Below are positions 15,889 through 24,492 of a DNA stretch of 64,000 nt, piece by piece. The translations under genes and the position numbers were made by a program. How positions within the stretch are numbered: position 1 is the stretch's first letter; each line of letters opens with the position of its first letter. Under the pieces are notes generated by a model. It was not told the origin of the DNA. It was given only the letters and a program-made list of their open reading frames with translations, and made no database searches. The stretch comes from Leifsonia sp. ZF2019 (lineage in GTDB: Bacteria; Actinomycetota; Actinomycetes; Actinomycetales; Microbacteriaceae). The DNA lies in the NCBI RefSeq assembly GCF_019924635.1, contig NZ_CP065037.1:3782001-3846000 (forward strand), given 5' to 3'.

Positions 15889-17292
15889 CTAGTGGACGGG
15901 GGCGAGGGAGGCGAGGTCGCGCTCGATCGGAGCGACGACGGGGACGGTGCCCATGGCGAGCACATCCCAGCCCGCGCTGCTCCAGGCGGCCTGATCGAGG
16001 CAGTTGCGGGCGTCGATCACGGTGCGGCCGGCGGCGAGCGCCTTGAGCGCGGCCGGGTCGGCGGTGGTGAACTCGTCCCACTCCGTGAGCACGACGAGCA
16101 CATCGGCACCGGCGACGGCGTCGGCCATCGAGTCGGCGTAGCCGAGGGTCGGGTAGAGCCGCTGTGCGGTCTGCCGCGCCTGCGGGTCGTACACGACGAC
16201 CTGCGCGCCCCGCAGGTGCAGGGCGGCGGCCACGTTGAGCGCGGGCGAATCGCGCACATCGTCGGTCTCCGGCTTGAACGCCGCGCCGAGCACGCCGATC
16301 CTCCGGTTGAGCACGGAGCCGCCGAGCGCCTTCAGCGCGAGGTCGATCACCCGCTGGCGTCGGCCCATGTTGATCTCGTCGACCTGCTGCAGGAGACCGA
16401 CGGCGGCATGCGCGCCGAGCTCGCTCGAGCGGTGCATGAGGGCCCGGATGTCCTTGGGCAGGCAGCCTCCGCCGAAGCCGAGGCCGGCGTTGAGGAACTG
16501 TCGTCCGATGCGCTTGTCGTGCCCCAGCGCGTCGGCGAGGAGCGAGACGTCCGCTCCCGCCGCGTCGCAGACCTCGGCGATCGCGTTGATGAACGAGATC
16601 TTCGTCGCGAGGAACGCGTTCGCGCTCACCTTCACGAGTTCGGCTGTGGGGAGGTCGGCGACGAGGACCGGCGTCCCCTCGGCGATCGGCGCGGCGTACA
16701 CACGGCGCAGGAGCGCCTCCGCGGCCGCACTGGTGCCGCCGAAGACGAGACGATCCGGGTGCAGGGTGTCGTCGACGGCCTTGCCCTCGCGGAGGAACTC
16801 CGGGTTCCAGACGAGCTCGACCTTCACGCCGGCGGGCGCCGCCTCCGCGACGATCGCACGGAGGCGCGCGCCGGTACCGACCGGGACGGTCGACTTGCCG
16901 ACGATCAGGGCGTCGTGCGTGAGGTTCTCGGCGATACCGCGCGCCGCCGCCTCCACGTAGGCGAGGTTGGCGGCGAACGAGCCGGACTGCTGCGGCGTGC
17001 CGACGCAGATGAAGTGCACGTCGGCCGTGGCGACCGCCTCGGCGATGTCCGTCGTGAACGACAGCCGCCCGGCGGCGACGTTCGCGCGGATCAGCTCCGG
17101 GAGGCCGGGCTCGAAGAACGGTGCGCGCCCCTCCCGCAGCTCCTCCACCTTGCGCGGGTCGGTGTCGACGCCGACGACGTCGAAGCCGAGTTCGGCCATG
17201 GCGGCGGCGTGCGTGGCCCCGAGGTATCCGGTGCCGATGACGCTGATGCGGGGAGCAGGCTGCTCCTTCGGGGACTTCTTCGCGGTGGTCAT
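15889..17292 (-). CDS. UDP-glucose 6-dehydrogenase
   Basis: 467 aa. It oxidises UDP-glucose to UDP-glucuronate using two NAD+. The Rossmann motif IGTGYLGATHA lies near residue 20, the linker helix has NAFLATKISFINAIAEV, the catalytic Cys is in GFGGGCLPKD near residue 277, and the C-terminal domain starts GVLGAAFKPETDDVRDSPA. ATG 17292 is used. It is encoded between the GH26 gene and galU in the polysaccharide operon, equivalent to HasB of hyaluronan loci. Confidence 0.93.
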   Translation of the reverse strand: MTTAKKSPKEQPAPRISVIGTGYLGATHAAAMAELGFDVVGVDTDPRKVEELREGRAPFFEPGLPELIRANVAAGRLSFTTDIAEAVATADVHFICVGTPQQSGSFAANLAYVEAAARGIAENLTHDALIVGKSTVPVGTGARLRAIVAEAAPAGVKVELVWNPEFLREGKAVDDTLHPDRLVFGGTSAAAEALLRRVYAAPIAEGTPVLVADLPTAELVKVSANAFLATKISFINAIAEVCDAAGADVSLLADALGHDKRIGRQFLNAGLGFGGGCLPKDIRALMHRSSELGAHAAVGLLQQVDEINMGRRQRVIDLALKALGGSVLNRRIGVLGAAFKPETDDVRDSPALNVAAALHLRGAQVVVYDPQARQTAQRLYPTLGYADSMADAVAGADVLVVLTEWDEFTTADPAALKALAAGRTVIDARNCLDQAAWSSAGWDVLAMGTVPVVAPIERDLASLAPVH

Positions 17293-17321
17293 GTCGTGTC
17301 CTTCCGGTGAGGCGGTGCCGC

Positions 17322-18806
17322 TCAGGGCGCCGGGGTCAGGGTGAAGCGGTCTTCCGGTCTCGTGAGACCGGCGATGAATGCGGAGAGGGTGTCGGCGCGG
17401 GAGTCGATGCGCCAGTCGTTGGTGGCGCGCACCCCCTCGACATAGCTGGTGATCGCGAGGTTGAACCAGGAGAAGCCGATGATGTCGTCGTTCTCGGGCT
17501 TGCCGAGCGCGTCGAACAACGATGTGATCCATTTCGCCTTGTAGCCCCCGGTCTCGGACGCCCCGATCTCGGCGAGGATGATCGGCTTCTTCGTCAGGGC
17601 CCGCAGTTTGTCCAGCGTCGGCTTGAACGTGTAGTCGAAGCTGAAGTCGTTGTCGGCCTTGTACGGCGGGCGCAGGTAGCCGGAGACGCCGACCCAGTCG
17701 ACGTAGTCGTCCCCGGGATAGAGGGCCTCGGTGAACCCGTCGACCTTGTGCGTGGCGGCGAGGTTGTTGACGATGTTCGGCGCCCAGACCCAGACCACCA
17801 GGCTGTTCGCACCCTCCTGCTGGAAGATGTCGTGGACGTGGCGCCACATCTTCACGTAGTCGCCGACGTTGTTGCCGTTGATGGACCGGCCCTGGCCGTC
17901 GGTCTCGTTCCACGGGTACCAGGTGGCGTTCATCTCGTGGTCGAGCCGGATGGCGAGCGGGAGGCCGGTGGCGACGATGTCCTTCGCATACTGGTGCAGG
18001 TAGGCGTCGAAGTCGCCTCCGATGATCTTGGGCAGCGAGTATGCGGGGGCGTCGGTCGTGTCGTTGGCGGACTTGATGGGCCGCGACTCCCACGTCATCA
18101 TCGGCATGCGACCTTGCGCCCAGGCGCGGGTCACCGCGTTGGCGCGGTAGGTCTCGTCCCAGCCGCTGAAGTAGCCGACCAGGTTGGGCGCCACGCCGAC
18201 CTTCGCGCTGGTGGCGTCGAAGGTCGCCCAGTTGAACGGCGCCTGCTCGGTGTACATGCCGTAGTAGCGGCTGGACGGGGAGATCAGGTCGGCGCGCGCG
18301 GGTGCGGTGATCGGCGCCGCGCCGGTCCCGCCGGACGAGCCGCCGTCGCCGCTCCCGGAGCCGGAGGCGCTCTGGCCCGAACCCTTCGACCCGGCCGACG
18401 CCTTGGCGTTCGCGGCGGCGAGCTGGGCTTTGACGCTCGCGAGCTGGTTCTGAGCGGCGGTGGCCTGCCGTTGCGCGGTGGCGAGCTGCTTGGCCGTCGA
18501 CGCCTGCGCGGCGAGGGCCTCCTGCTCCATCGCGGTCAGCTTGCCCTTCTGGGAGGCGATGGTCTCCGTCGCGCGCTGGAGGTTGCGACGCAGCTCGGTG
18601 TTCTGGGCAGCGTACGGGGTGATCGCCTCGGTGGCTTCGGCGACGGCCTTGCGCAGCGGCGCACCGGTGGGCGACGCCCAGACGAACGCCGACAGGCCGA
18701 CCAGGGTGGCGGTCAGCAGGATGGCGGCGGCGGCCGTCGCCTGCGAACGGGACCGGGACTGCGACCACCAGGTCGCGGCTCTCGTGGTGATCGAGGGGCT
18801 AGACAA
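17322..18806 (-). CDS. GH26-family glycoside hydrolase, membrane-anchored
   Basis: 494 aa. There is one N-terminal membrane segment (about 25-45), a coiled coil (about 55-125), a Gly/Ser-rich linker (about 130-160), then a GH26 barrel. The likely acid/base Glu is in DHEMNATWYPW near 289 and the nucleophile Glu in LAEIGASE near 410. Family members cleave beta-mannans or related glycans outside the cell. TTG 18806 is chosen because GGAGG lies 9 bases upstream, and the start overlaps the GT2 stop by 8 bases. Coupling to the synthase suggests a role in trimming or releasing its polymer. Confidence 0.88.
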   Translation of the reverse strand: MSSPSITTRAATWWSQSRSRSQATAAAAILLTATLVGLSAFVWASPTGAPLRKAVAEATEAITPYAAQNTELRRNLQRATETIASQKGKLTAMEQEALAAQASTAKQLATAQRQATAAQNQLASVKAQLAAANAKASAGSKGSGQSASGSGSGDGGSSGGTGAAPITAPARADLISPSSRYYGMYTEQAPFNWATFDATSAKVGVAPNLVGYFSGWDETYRANAVTRAWAQGRMPMMTWESRPIKSANDTTDAPAYSLPKIIGGDFDAYLHQYAKDIVATGLPLAIRLDHEMNATWYPWNETDGQGRSINGNNVGDYVKMWRHVHDIFQQEGANSLVVWVWAPNIVNNLAATHKVDGFTEALYPGDDYVDWVGVSGYLRPPYKADNDFSFDYTFKPTLDKLRALTKKPIILAEIGASETGGYKAKWITSLFDALGKPENDDIIGFSWFNLAITSYVEGVRATNDWRIDSRADTLSAFIAGLTRPEDRFTLTPAP

Positions 18807-20367
18807 GGAACAGAGCCTCCAGGGTCAGGATCGCGAAACCGATCAGGTACGGGATGGCGGCGTACGGGTTGAGCCGGCGCCGCTTCGGGGTCTTCGTGGC
18901 TTTCGCCGCCCTGGCCGCCGCACGCGTGGTGGTCGGCGCGACGACGGGACGCGTGGCGACCGCGGTGAGGCTGCCCGTCTGCAGGGCGGTGGCCGTGGTC
19001 ACACCGCCGACGGCGTCCGGCAGGCCTGCGGGGGAACCCGCCGGCGAGCCGGGACCGGCCGGCCCGGCGGCCGTCGAGTCGAGAGCGGCGATCTCATCGT
19101 CCGACGAGATCTCGGCAGGGCCTCCCGCGTAGGCGCCGGCACGGGTGCCCCAGCCGCTGGCGTGCGCCATGCGGAAGAACCCGATGAGCCGGATCGGCAT
19201 GAGGAAGAAGGTCGAGACGATGATGAAGATCGGCAGCCGGAAGAAGTCGGAGGGCTTCTCGGAGAGGTGCCGGATCTGACGGATCGACATGCTGATCACC
19301 GAGGAGGCGACCATCAGCGCGACCACCGTCACGACGCCCGCCGAGACGCCGTACTCCTTGAGGAAGCCCTGGTAGAAGTTGTAGCCCTGGCCGGTGATCG
19401 ACCGGTAGACCCAGCCGCCCAGCACGCCCGCGAGCACGAACGGCAGGATGATGTCCATCACGAAGAAGAACGCCAGCAGCGGGGCGTGCCCGAGCATCCA
19501 GGGCAGCATCCGGAGCGTGTTGTACTGGCTGCCGCGCGCCCAGCGGAGCTGCTGTTTGAAGAGCTTCTTCACCTTGAGCGGGGCGTCCGTGTAGCAGAGG
19601 CTCGTGTGCTGGTAGACGGTGCGGTAGCCCTCTTTGAGTGTGAGGTTCGTGAGGGTGCGGTCGTCCGAGACCTCGAGGAAGACGCCGAGGAACTTCTCGT
19701 TCATGAACTTGTCCATGACGCGCATCAGGATCGAGCGGCGGAACGCGATCGTGCGGCCCGGGAGGCAGCCGATCTGCCCGACGACGCTCTGGGCGGGCAT
19801 CGAGTAGAGCGCCCGCGAGTTCTCCAGCCAGTCCGCCCAGCGGGTGATCCAGCTGCGCTCCGGCTCCAGGATGCGCTGCTTGGTCGTCACGCCGCCGACG
19901 CGCTGATCGGCGAACGGCTTGACCAGCTCGGAGAGCGTGTCCTGCGTCCACACGGTGTCGGAGTCGACCAGGACGGTGATCTCTCCGGTGGACATCCGCG
20001 TCCCGATCATGACGGCGTTCCGCTTGCCCGGGATCGGTGTGTGGACCCAGCGCACGAGAGGCGCGAACTCTTCGCACACCTCAGCGAGCTCGGGGTTCGG
20101 GGCGCCGTTGATGACGACGATGATCTCGCCGGGCCGCTGCTCGACCATGCGGCCGAGCACGTCGCGGAACAGGTCGAGCGGCTCGTCGACGACCGGGACG
20201 ACGACGCTGGTGGTGCCGTGGAAGTCGTCCGTGTACGGGCGGTAACGACGGGACATCAGGACCTTCACGATCCAGATGACCCAGATGAGGGCGGAGTACA
20301 CGGCGAAGAGATAGATCTCGGGATGGCCGCCGAACATGTGGCGGATCTGCAGCAGGAAGATGAACAC
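18799..20367 (-). CDS. Processive family 2 glycosyltransferase (hyaluronan/chitin-synthase-like)
   Basis: 522 aa membrane synthase. An N-terminal membrane segment (about 10-30) is followed by the catalytic domain with DSDT (about 133), SDDRTLTN (about 237) and QQLRWARG (about 272), then four or more membrane helices and a Gly/Pro-rich tail with a final helix. These motifs mark enzymes that polymerise and extrude polysaccharide. GTG 20367 is preferred over GTG 20382 because GAGAGG lies 7 bases before it. The operon continues with GH26, UDP-glucose dehydrogenase and GalU, so UDP-glucuronate is a probable substrate. Confidence 0.88.
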   Translation of the reverse strand: MFIFLLQIRHMFGGHPEIYLFAVYSALIWVIWIVKVLMSRRYRPYTDDFHGTTSVVVPVVDEPLDLFRDVLGRMVEQRPGEIIVVINGAPNPELAEVCEEFAPLVRWVHTPIPGKRNAVMIGTRMSTGEITVLVDSDTVWTQDTLSELVKPFADQRVGGVTTKQRILEPERSWITRWADWLENSRALYSMPAQSVVGQIGCLPGRTIAFRRSILMRVMDKFMNEKFLGVFLEVSDDRTLTNLTLKEGYRTVYQHTSLCYTDAPLKVKKLFKQQLRWARGSQYNTLRMLPWMLGHAPLLAFFFVMDIILPFVLAGVLGGWVYRSITGQGYNFYQGFLKEYGVSAGVVTVVALMVASSVISMSIRQIRHLSEKPSDFFRLPIFIIVSTFFLMPIRLIGFFRMAHASGWGTRAGAYAGGPAEISSDDEIAALDSTAAGPAGPGSPAGSPAGLPDAVGGVTTATALQTGSLTAVATRPVVAPTTTRAAARAAKATKTPKRRRLNPYAAIPYLIGFAILTLEALFLV

Positions 20368-20872
20368 GAACGGACCTCTCACGGTGAGCTGGGGGGTGGC
20401 ATCCGCGACGGTGGGGACCTGGTCTGGTTCGGGTGGATCAAGTTCTACGGGCTCTCAGGCATGGCCCGCAAGTAGGGGTGGACAAGCCGGGTCGGCGCGT
20501 CGGCCGGCGCCGCCGTTGGGTCCTGTCCGCAGACACGCGGACACCCTTCCGCCGCCGCCAGACGAAGGGAGATCCCGGGCGCGTCGCCGATTGAAAGGCC
20601 GATCAGGCACCAAATCGCTGGACGGCGCGCCCGAACTGACGGACACTCGGGTTTTGTACCCCGTAGAACGAGTCGTGTACCCCGAATGGCCGGCCTGGAC
20701 GCACGCTGCGAATGTTACGAATCTTTACATGTGCGTCATCCTGCGTTAACAGAATCGCCCGCGCGAGAGCACCCTTCGCCGCCGCCCGGCCCCGGGTCTA
20801 GGCTGAGCGCCGTGGGGCAGGCCGACCGCCTGCGTCCGCATTCCCGTCCGCGGCTGAGGAGGGCGCTCTGCG
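20368..20872. promoter_or_regulatory. Long divergent control region
   Basis: About 500 bases without a convincing gene separate the leftward polysaccharide operon from the rightward lipoprotein gene. It holds the TGTACCCC pair (20655-20683), a relatively AT-rich stretch with GTTACGAATCTTTACATG near 20714, and AGGAGGG before the lipoprotein start. The length suggests complex regulation of the polysaccharide operon. Confidence 0.5.
20655..20683. promoter_or_regulatory. Direct repeat TGTACCCC with 21-bp period, candidate operator
   Basis: TGTACCCC occurs at 20655-20662 and again at 20676-20683, exactly two helical turns apart. It lies about 290 bases upstream of the GT2 start. The complementary word GGGGTACA also opens both structured elements at 12101 and 12317. 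The binding protein is unknown. Confidence 0.4.
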
Positions 20873-21397
20873 ATGACTCGATCTGTGACGACTCGACACA
20901 CCCGGGCCCGCGCCGGCGCCGCGGCGGGACTCTCACTCGCTCTGCTGCTGCTTCTGACCGGCTGCGACCTCGTCGTGCCACAGGACACCCTCCACATCCA
21001 CGAGACGAGCGACGGGGTGAGCGGCACCGTCGACGATGTCTTCGTGGCCAACGCCGACCTGCTGACCTCACCGGACGGAGACGGCCCCGCAGGACTCGTC
21101 GCCAGCCTCGTCAATCAGAGCACGTCGTCACGCGACGTCCGCATCCACACCGCCGCGGGCGGCGAGACCGTCGCACTGGAGCCCTCCGGAGTCGTGCAGC
21201 TCGGGGTGCCACAGGGCGAGACCGTGGAGTTCGCCGGGCTCGATGCCAAGCCGGGTGCCCTGGCGGATGTGACCTTCGAGTCCGGCTCGGAGTCGCTGAC
21301 GATGCGGGTGCCGGTACTCGACGGCGCGCAGTCGCAGTACAGGGACCTGGTGCCGACAGCGCCACCCACGCCGATGCCCACCCCCACGTCGGAGTAG
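20873..21397 (+). CDS. Secreted lipoprotein of unknown function
   Basis: 174 aa. A basic N-terminus and hydrophobic stretch end in the lipobox LLTGC (Cys near 31), predicting lipid anchoring outside the membrane. The mature part is a beta-rich-looking domain of about 130 residues with a Pro/Thr-rich tail. ATG 20873 follows AGGAGGG. No enzymatic motif is seen. It is divergent from the polysaccharide operon, so a surface role is plausible but not shown. Confidence 0.8.
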   Translation: MTRSVTTRHTRARAGAAAGLSLALLLLLTGCDLVVPQDTLHIHETSDGVSGTVDDVFVANADLLTSPDGDGPAGLVASLVNQSTSSRDVRIHTAAGGETVALEPSGVVQLGVPQGETVEFAGLDAKPGALADVTFESGSESLTMRVPVLDGAQSQYRDLVPTAPPTPMPTPTSE

Positions 21398-21503
21398 CTG
21401 GGCGAACCATCCGCGGAATACTCCCGGCGTCCATGTGTTTACATCGATATAGCCGGGCAATGGAGCCTCGAGGCCACCGATCCACACTTCGAGGAGAACA
21501 CCC

Positions 21504-22094
21504 ATGTCGCTCACCGACGCCACGCCCCGCAGCGCCGAGACCGCCGCGCCCCTGCTCCCCGCGCTCGCCGAGCGCTGGAGCCCGCGCTCCTTCGACGGCG
21601 CCGCCGTCATCGACGACACCAAGCTCACCGCCGCCCTCGAGGCGGCGCGCTGGTCCCCGTCGGCCAACAACTCGCAGCCGTGGCGCTTCATCGTCGCCCG
21701 TCGCGGGACTCCGGAGTTCGACAGCATCGCCGCCAACCTCCTCGGCTTCAACCAGGCGTGGGCGGGAGCTGCGAGTGTTCTCATCGTCGCCGTGGCGGAG
21801 ACCGCCGACGCAGAGGGCACCCCGCGCCGCTGGGCCACCTACGACGTGGGCCAGGCCGTCGCCCACCTCACCATCCAGGCCCGCCACGACGGCCTCCACA
21901 CCCACCAGATGGGCGGCTTCCAGCCCGACGGCCTCCGCGAGGCGTTCGGCCTCGAGGAGCGCTTCGTCCCGGTGTCGGTGACCGCCCTCGGCACCCTCGG
22001 CGACGCCGACGCGCTCCCCGAGCAGCTCCGCGAGCGCGAGCTCGCACCGCGCACCCGCCGCCCCCTCGACGAGGTCGTGCTGGTCCGCGCCTGA
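21504..22094 (+). CDS. Nitroreductase family protein
   Basis: 196 aa FMN-dependent oxidoreductase. ERWSPRSFDG and ARWSPSANNSQPWRFIV are the N-terminal FMN-binding motifs, and TYDVGQAVAHLTIQA the central helix. Family enzymes reduce nitroaromatics, quinones or flavins with NAD(P)H in the cytoplasm. ATG 21504 follows GAGGAG. A strong hairpin terminates it. Upstream is a TTTACATCGATATAGCC stretch that may hold the promoter. Confidence 0.88.
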   Translation: MSLTDATPRSAETAAPLLPALAERWSPRSFDGAAVIDDTKLTAALEAARWSPSANNSQPWRFIVARRGTPEFDSIAANLLGFNQAWAGAASVLIVAVAETADAEGTPRRWATYDVGQAVAHLTIQARHDGLHTHQMGGFQPDGLREAFGLEERFVPVSVTALGTLGDADALPEQLRERELAPRTRRPLDEVVLVRA

Positions 22095-22111
22095 CCGCTG
22101 CCGACGTTCTC

Positions 22112-22148
22112 GAGAAGGCCCTCATCCCCTGCGGATGAGGGCCTTCTC
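22112..22148 (+). terminator. Strong hairpin after the nitroreductase gene
   Basis: Arms 22112-22127 (GAGAAGGCCCTCATCC) and 22133-22148 are perfectly complementary over 16 bp with a 5-base loop. It lies 18 bases after the stop. There is no T-run, which is common for actinobacterial terminators. Confidence 0.7.
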
Positions 22149-22352
22149 CGTGCATGCATTGCGGAGATGTGCGTCGCCATTACGGAATGTGCTCCCGCGA
22201 CCACTGGCGTTCGACGTGGGCTTGGTAGTCCTGGTGGGAACCCTCGTAGGTCGATCGGACTCCTCGATCGCAGAGGCTACCGAGACTCTCATCGACGAGA
22301 CTTGTTCCGAGCGATCTCGCTCGTCCCTGCGGAGTCTCTGCAAGGAGAGATC

Positions 22353-22969
22353 ATGTGGAGAACAACGAAGTTCGCCTCTGCCATCGCGGTAGCCGTCGTC
22401 GCCGGTATCGGCGCGGTCGCCGGCGCTCCTCCCGCGAATTCGGCACCGCCGGTCGAAAACTCGGTTGCCCCGAAGTGCCCACCGAAGCCATCGACGGTCC
22501 GCTGGACCCGAGCACCTTCGAAGGAGAAATCGTCGTCGCCGTTCCGTCAGGGCACGAGATCGTCGTGAGCGTGGAGAAAGGAGAGGCCCCCGCGGTCATC
22601 GCCCAGGTGCGCTCCGATGACGCGGCGGGAGTAGCGCCGACTCGAGGTCGCATGGTCGAGGCTCGCGCGGGATGCGGTGAAAAGGTGCGCTCGGTAGCAG
22701 GACAGTTCGGCTGGATGACGAGCGTCCAGGGATGCGCCGTCGCGGGTTATCCGGGTTACCAACGAGAGTACTCGTGGAGCAAGACCTCGGACGCCGGCCT
22801 CTGCACCAAGGGCAAGGGCTTCAACAGCAGCAACGCCGGAACGTGGTACAGCACCGCCTGCAGCAGCGGCAATTGGACGGTGCCTTGGGGCAATGTCCTC
22901 GCCTATACGCAGATGCAAGGGATGTCCACGGCCGGGGTCGTGGGAGCGACGTATGACTGGCGCGCATAG
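22353..22969 (+). pseudogene. Secreted protein gene with a frameshift
   Basis: ATG 22353 (AAGGAGAG just upstream) opens a clear signal peptide, WRTTKFASAIAVAVVAGIG, ending near NSAPP. Near 22468-22472 the frame shifts: the rest (EVPTEAIDGPLDPSTFEGEI to the stop at 22967-22969) lies one frame over, as if one base was lost at GCCCCG. The mature part (about 170 residues) is rich in Ser, Gly, Trp and Tyr with four or more cysteines. I do not recognise the family. It may be a real mutation, phase variation or a sequencing error. The small membrane protein follows after 43 bases. Confidence 0.6.
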
Positions 22970-23012
22970 CCCGGCCGAAACACATCCACACGGGACGAAA
23001 GGACGTGACCAC

Positions 23013-23279
23013 ATGAACGCGCGACGGCTCCACCCGAAGGCGGTCCTCTCCTGGGGGATCGCGCTCACGATCGCCGGATCGGTGCTGACCGTCTTCATCC
23101 CGAACATCGCGTCGTTCTTCACAAATGCGCAGACTGCGGCGACCGGGGTCGACCAGGGGATCCTCGTGCTGCTCGACCTGGTTTCGCGTATCGTCGGCGG
23201 CGTCGTGACTCCGCTCGGGGTCGTGCTGATCGGCGCCGCCGTCGTCATGGCCTACGTGCGTGAACGGGTCCGCGCCTGA
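23013..23279 (+). CDS. Small membrane protein, 88 aa
   Basis: Two strongly hydrophobic segments (about residues 13-32 and 57-80) flank a short polar loop. A basic N-terminus (NARRLHPKAV) and a basic C-terminus suggest both ends face the cytoplasm. ATG 23013 follows AAAGGA. It lies directly downstream of the frameshifted secreted protein on the same strand and probably forms a pair with it. The family is not recognised. The 33-bp palindrome follows 3 bases after the stop. Confidence 0.6.
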   Translation: MNARRLHPKAVLSWGIALTIAGSVLTVFIPNIASFFTNAQTAATGVDQGILVLLDLVSRIVGGVVTPLGVVLIGAAVVMAYVRERVRA

Positions 23280-23282
23280 GCA

Positions 23283-23353
23283 CCTCCGCCGAAGTTCACG
23301 TCGTGGCCCTCATTCCGAGCGAATGAGGGCCACGACGTGAACTTCGGCGGAGG
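23283..23353. terminator. 33-bp perfect palindrome, bidirectional terminator candidate
   Basis: Arms 23283-23315 and 23321-23353 are perfectly complementary around the loop CGAGC. The palindrome sits between the convergent small membrane protein gene and alcohol dehydrogenase gene, 24 bases from the latter's end. The inner part (CCCTCATTC/GAATGAGGG) resembles the inner part of the hairpin at 22112. Perfect arms of this length are unusual for a plain terminator. Confidence 0.7.
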
Positions 23354-23377
23354 GGGAGGCGCGCGGCGGGGGCGGGG

Positions 23378-24427
23378 CTAGGGGCGCACCAGCGTCTTGA
23401 TGGCGCGGCGCTCGTCCATGGCGGCGTACGCCTCGGCGATGTCGCTGAGGGGGAGTTCGAGGTCAAAGACCTTGCCCGGATGGATGGCGCCGGACCAGAC
23501 GTCCTGGAGGAGCTCCTCGACGTAGTTGCGCACGGGGGCGACGCCGCCGTTGACCCCGATGTTGGCGTTGAACAGCGGGCGGACGGGGAGCTCGGGGCCG
23601 CCGTTCGGGACGCCGACGTAGCCGACCATGCCGCCGGGACGCGCCGAGCGGATCGCCTGGTCCATCGACTCCTTGGTTCCGACCGCCTCGAGGACGCAGT
23701 CCGCGCCGACGCCGTCGAAGAGAGCCTTCACGGCGGCGACGCCGGCGTCGCCGCGCTCGGCCACGATGTCGGTCGCGCCGAACTCGCGGGCGAGCGCCTG
23801 GCGCGGCTCGTGCCGCGACATGGCGACGATGCGGGAGGCGCCGAGCCGTGCCGACGCGAGCACGGCGCACAGGCCGACGGCGCCGTCGCCGACCACGACG
23901 ACCGTGCTGCCCGCGGTGACACCGGCGGAGACGGCCGCGTGGTGGCCGGTCCCCATGACATCCGAGAGTGTCAGGAGGCTCGGGATGAGCTCCTCAGCGG
24001 GATAGGAGGGCGTGGCGACGAGGGTGCCGTCGGCGTGCGGCACGCGCACCCGCTCGCCCTGCCCGCCGTCGGCGAAGCCGCCGACCTGGTCGTTGGCACC
24101 CCACCAGCCGCCGTGCAGGCATGAGGTGCTGACGCCGTTGCGGCAGTTCACGCAGGTCATGTCGCAGTCGTAGAACGGCGCGATGACGAAGTCGCCGGGT
24201 TTGATCGTTCGCACGTCGGGGCCGACGGCCTCCACGACGCCCACGAACTCGTGACCGATGCGACGGGGCTTCGGGGTCGGGGCGATGCCGCGGTAGCCCC
24301 AGAGATCGGAACCGCACACGCAGGCCGCGACGACCCGGACGAGGGCGTCTCCGCCGGTGGAGAGGACGGGATCGGGGACCTCTTCGAGACGGACGTCTCG
24401 CTCCCCGTGCAGAACGGTTGCGCGCAT
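23378..24427 (-). CDS. Zinc-dependent alcohol dehydrogenase family protein
   Basis: 349 aa medium-chain dehydrogenase. The catalytic zinc ligands are in CVCGSD (about 37) and GHEF (about 58). The structural zinc loop is present but altered: CDMTCVNCRNGVSTSC (about 88-103). The Rossmann motif VVVGDGAVGLCAV is near 180. It oxidises an alcohol or reduces an aldehyde with NAD(P); substrate unknown. ATG 24427 is used. It ends opposite the small membrane protein gene and starts 66 bases after the Ig-repeat protein gene on the same strand. Confidence 0.9.
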   Translation of the reverse strand: MRATVLHGERDVRLEEVPDPVLSTGGDALVRVVAACVCGSDLWGYRGIAPTPKPRRIGHEFVGVVEAVGPDVRTIKPGDFVIAPFYDCDMTCVNCRNGVSTSCLHGGWWGANDQVGGFADGGQGERVRVPHADGTLVATPSYPAEELIPSLLTLSDVMGTGHHAAVSAGVTAGSTVVVVGDGAVGLCAVLASARLGASRIVAMSRHEPRQALAREFGATDIVAERGDAGVAAVKALFDGVGADCVLEAVGTKESMDQAIRSARPGGMVGYVGVPNGGPELPVRPLFNANIGVNGGVAPVRNYVEELLQDVWSGAIHPGKVFDLELPLSDIAEAYAAMDERRAIKTLVRP

Positions 24428-24492
24428 GGGACGAGCCTACGCCCGCGTGCGAGCCGCTCCGGCGTCGCCTGCGGTTGGTTGTCGGGCCGCGC

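Noticed and set aside
12747..16046. 1099-codon open frame on the plus strand
   Set aside because: It crosses the GNAT, DUF6518 and GalU genes on the other strand and has no recognisable domain; an artefact of GC-rich codon usage.
17322..18806. GH26 gene as a secreted enzyme with cleaved signal peptide
   Set aside because: The N-terminal hydrophobic segment follows a long basic/Ser-rich start and is followed directly by coiled coil with no convincing cleavage site; a membrane anchor fits better.
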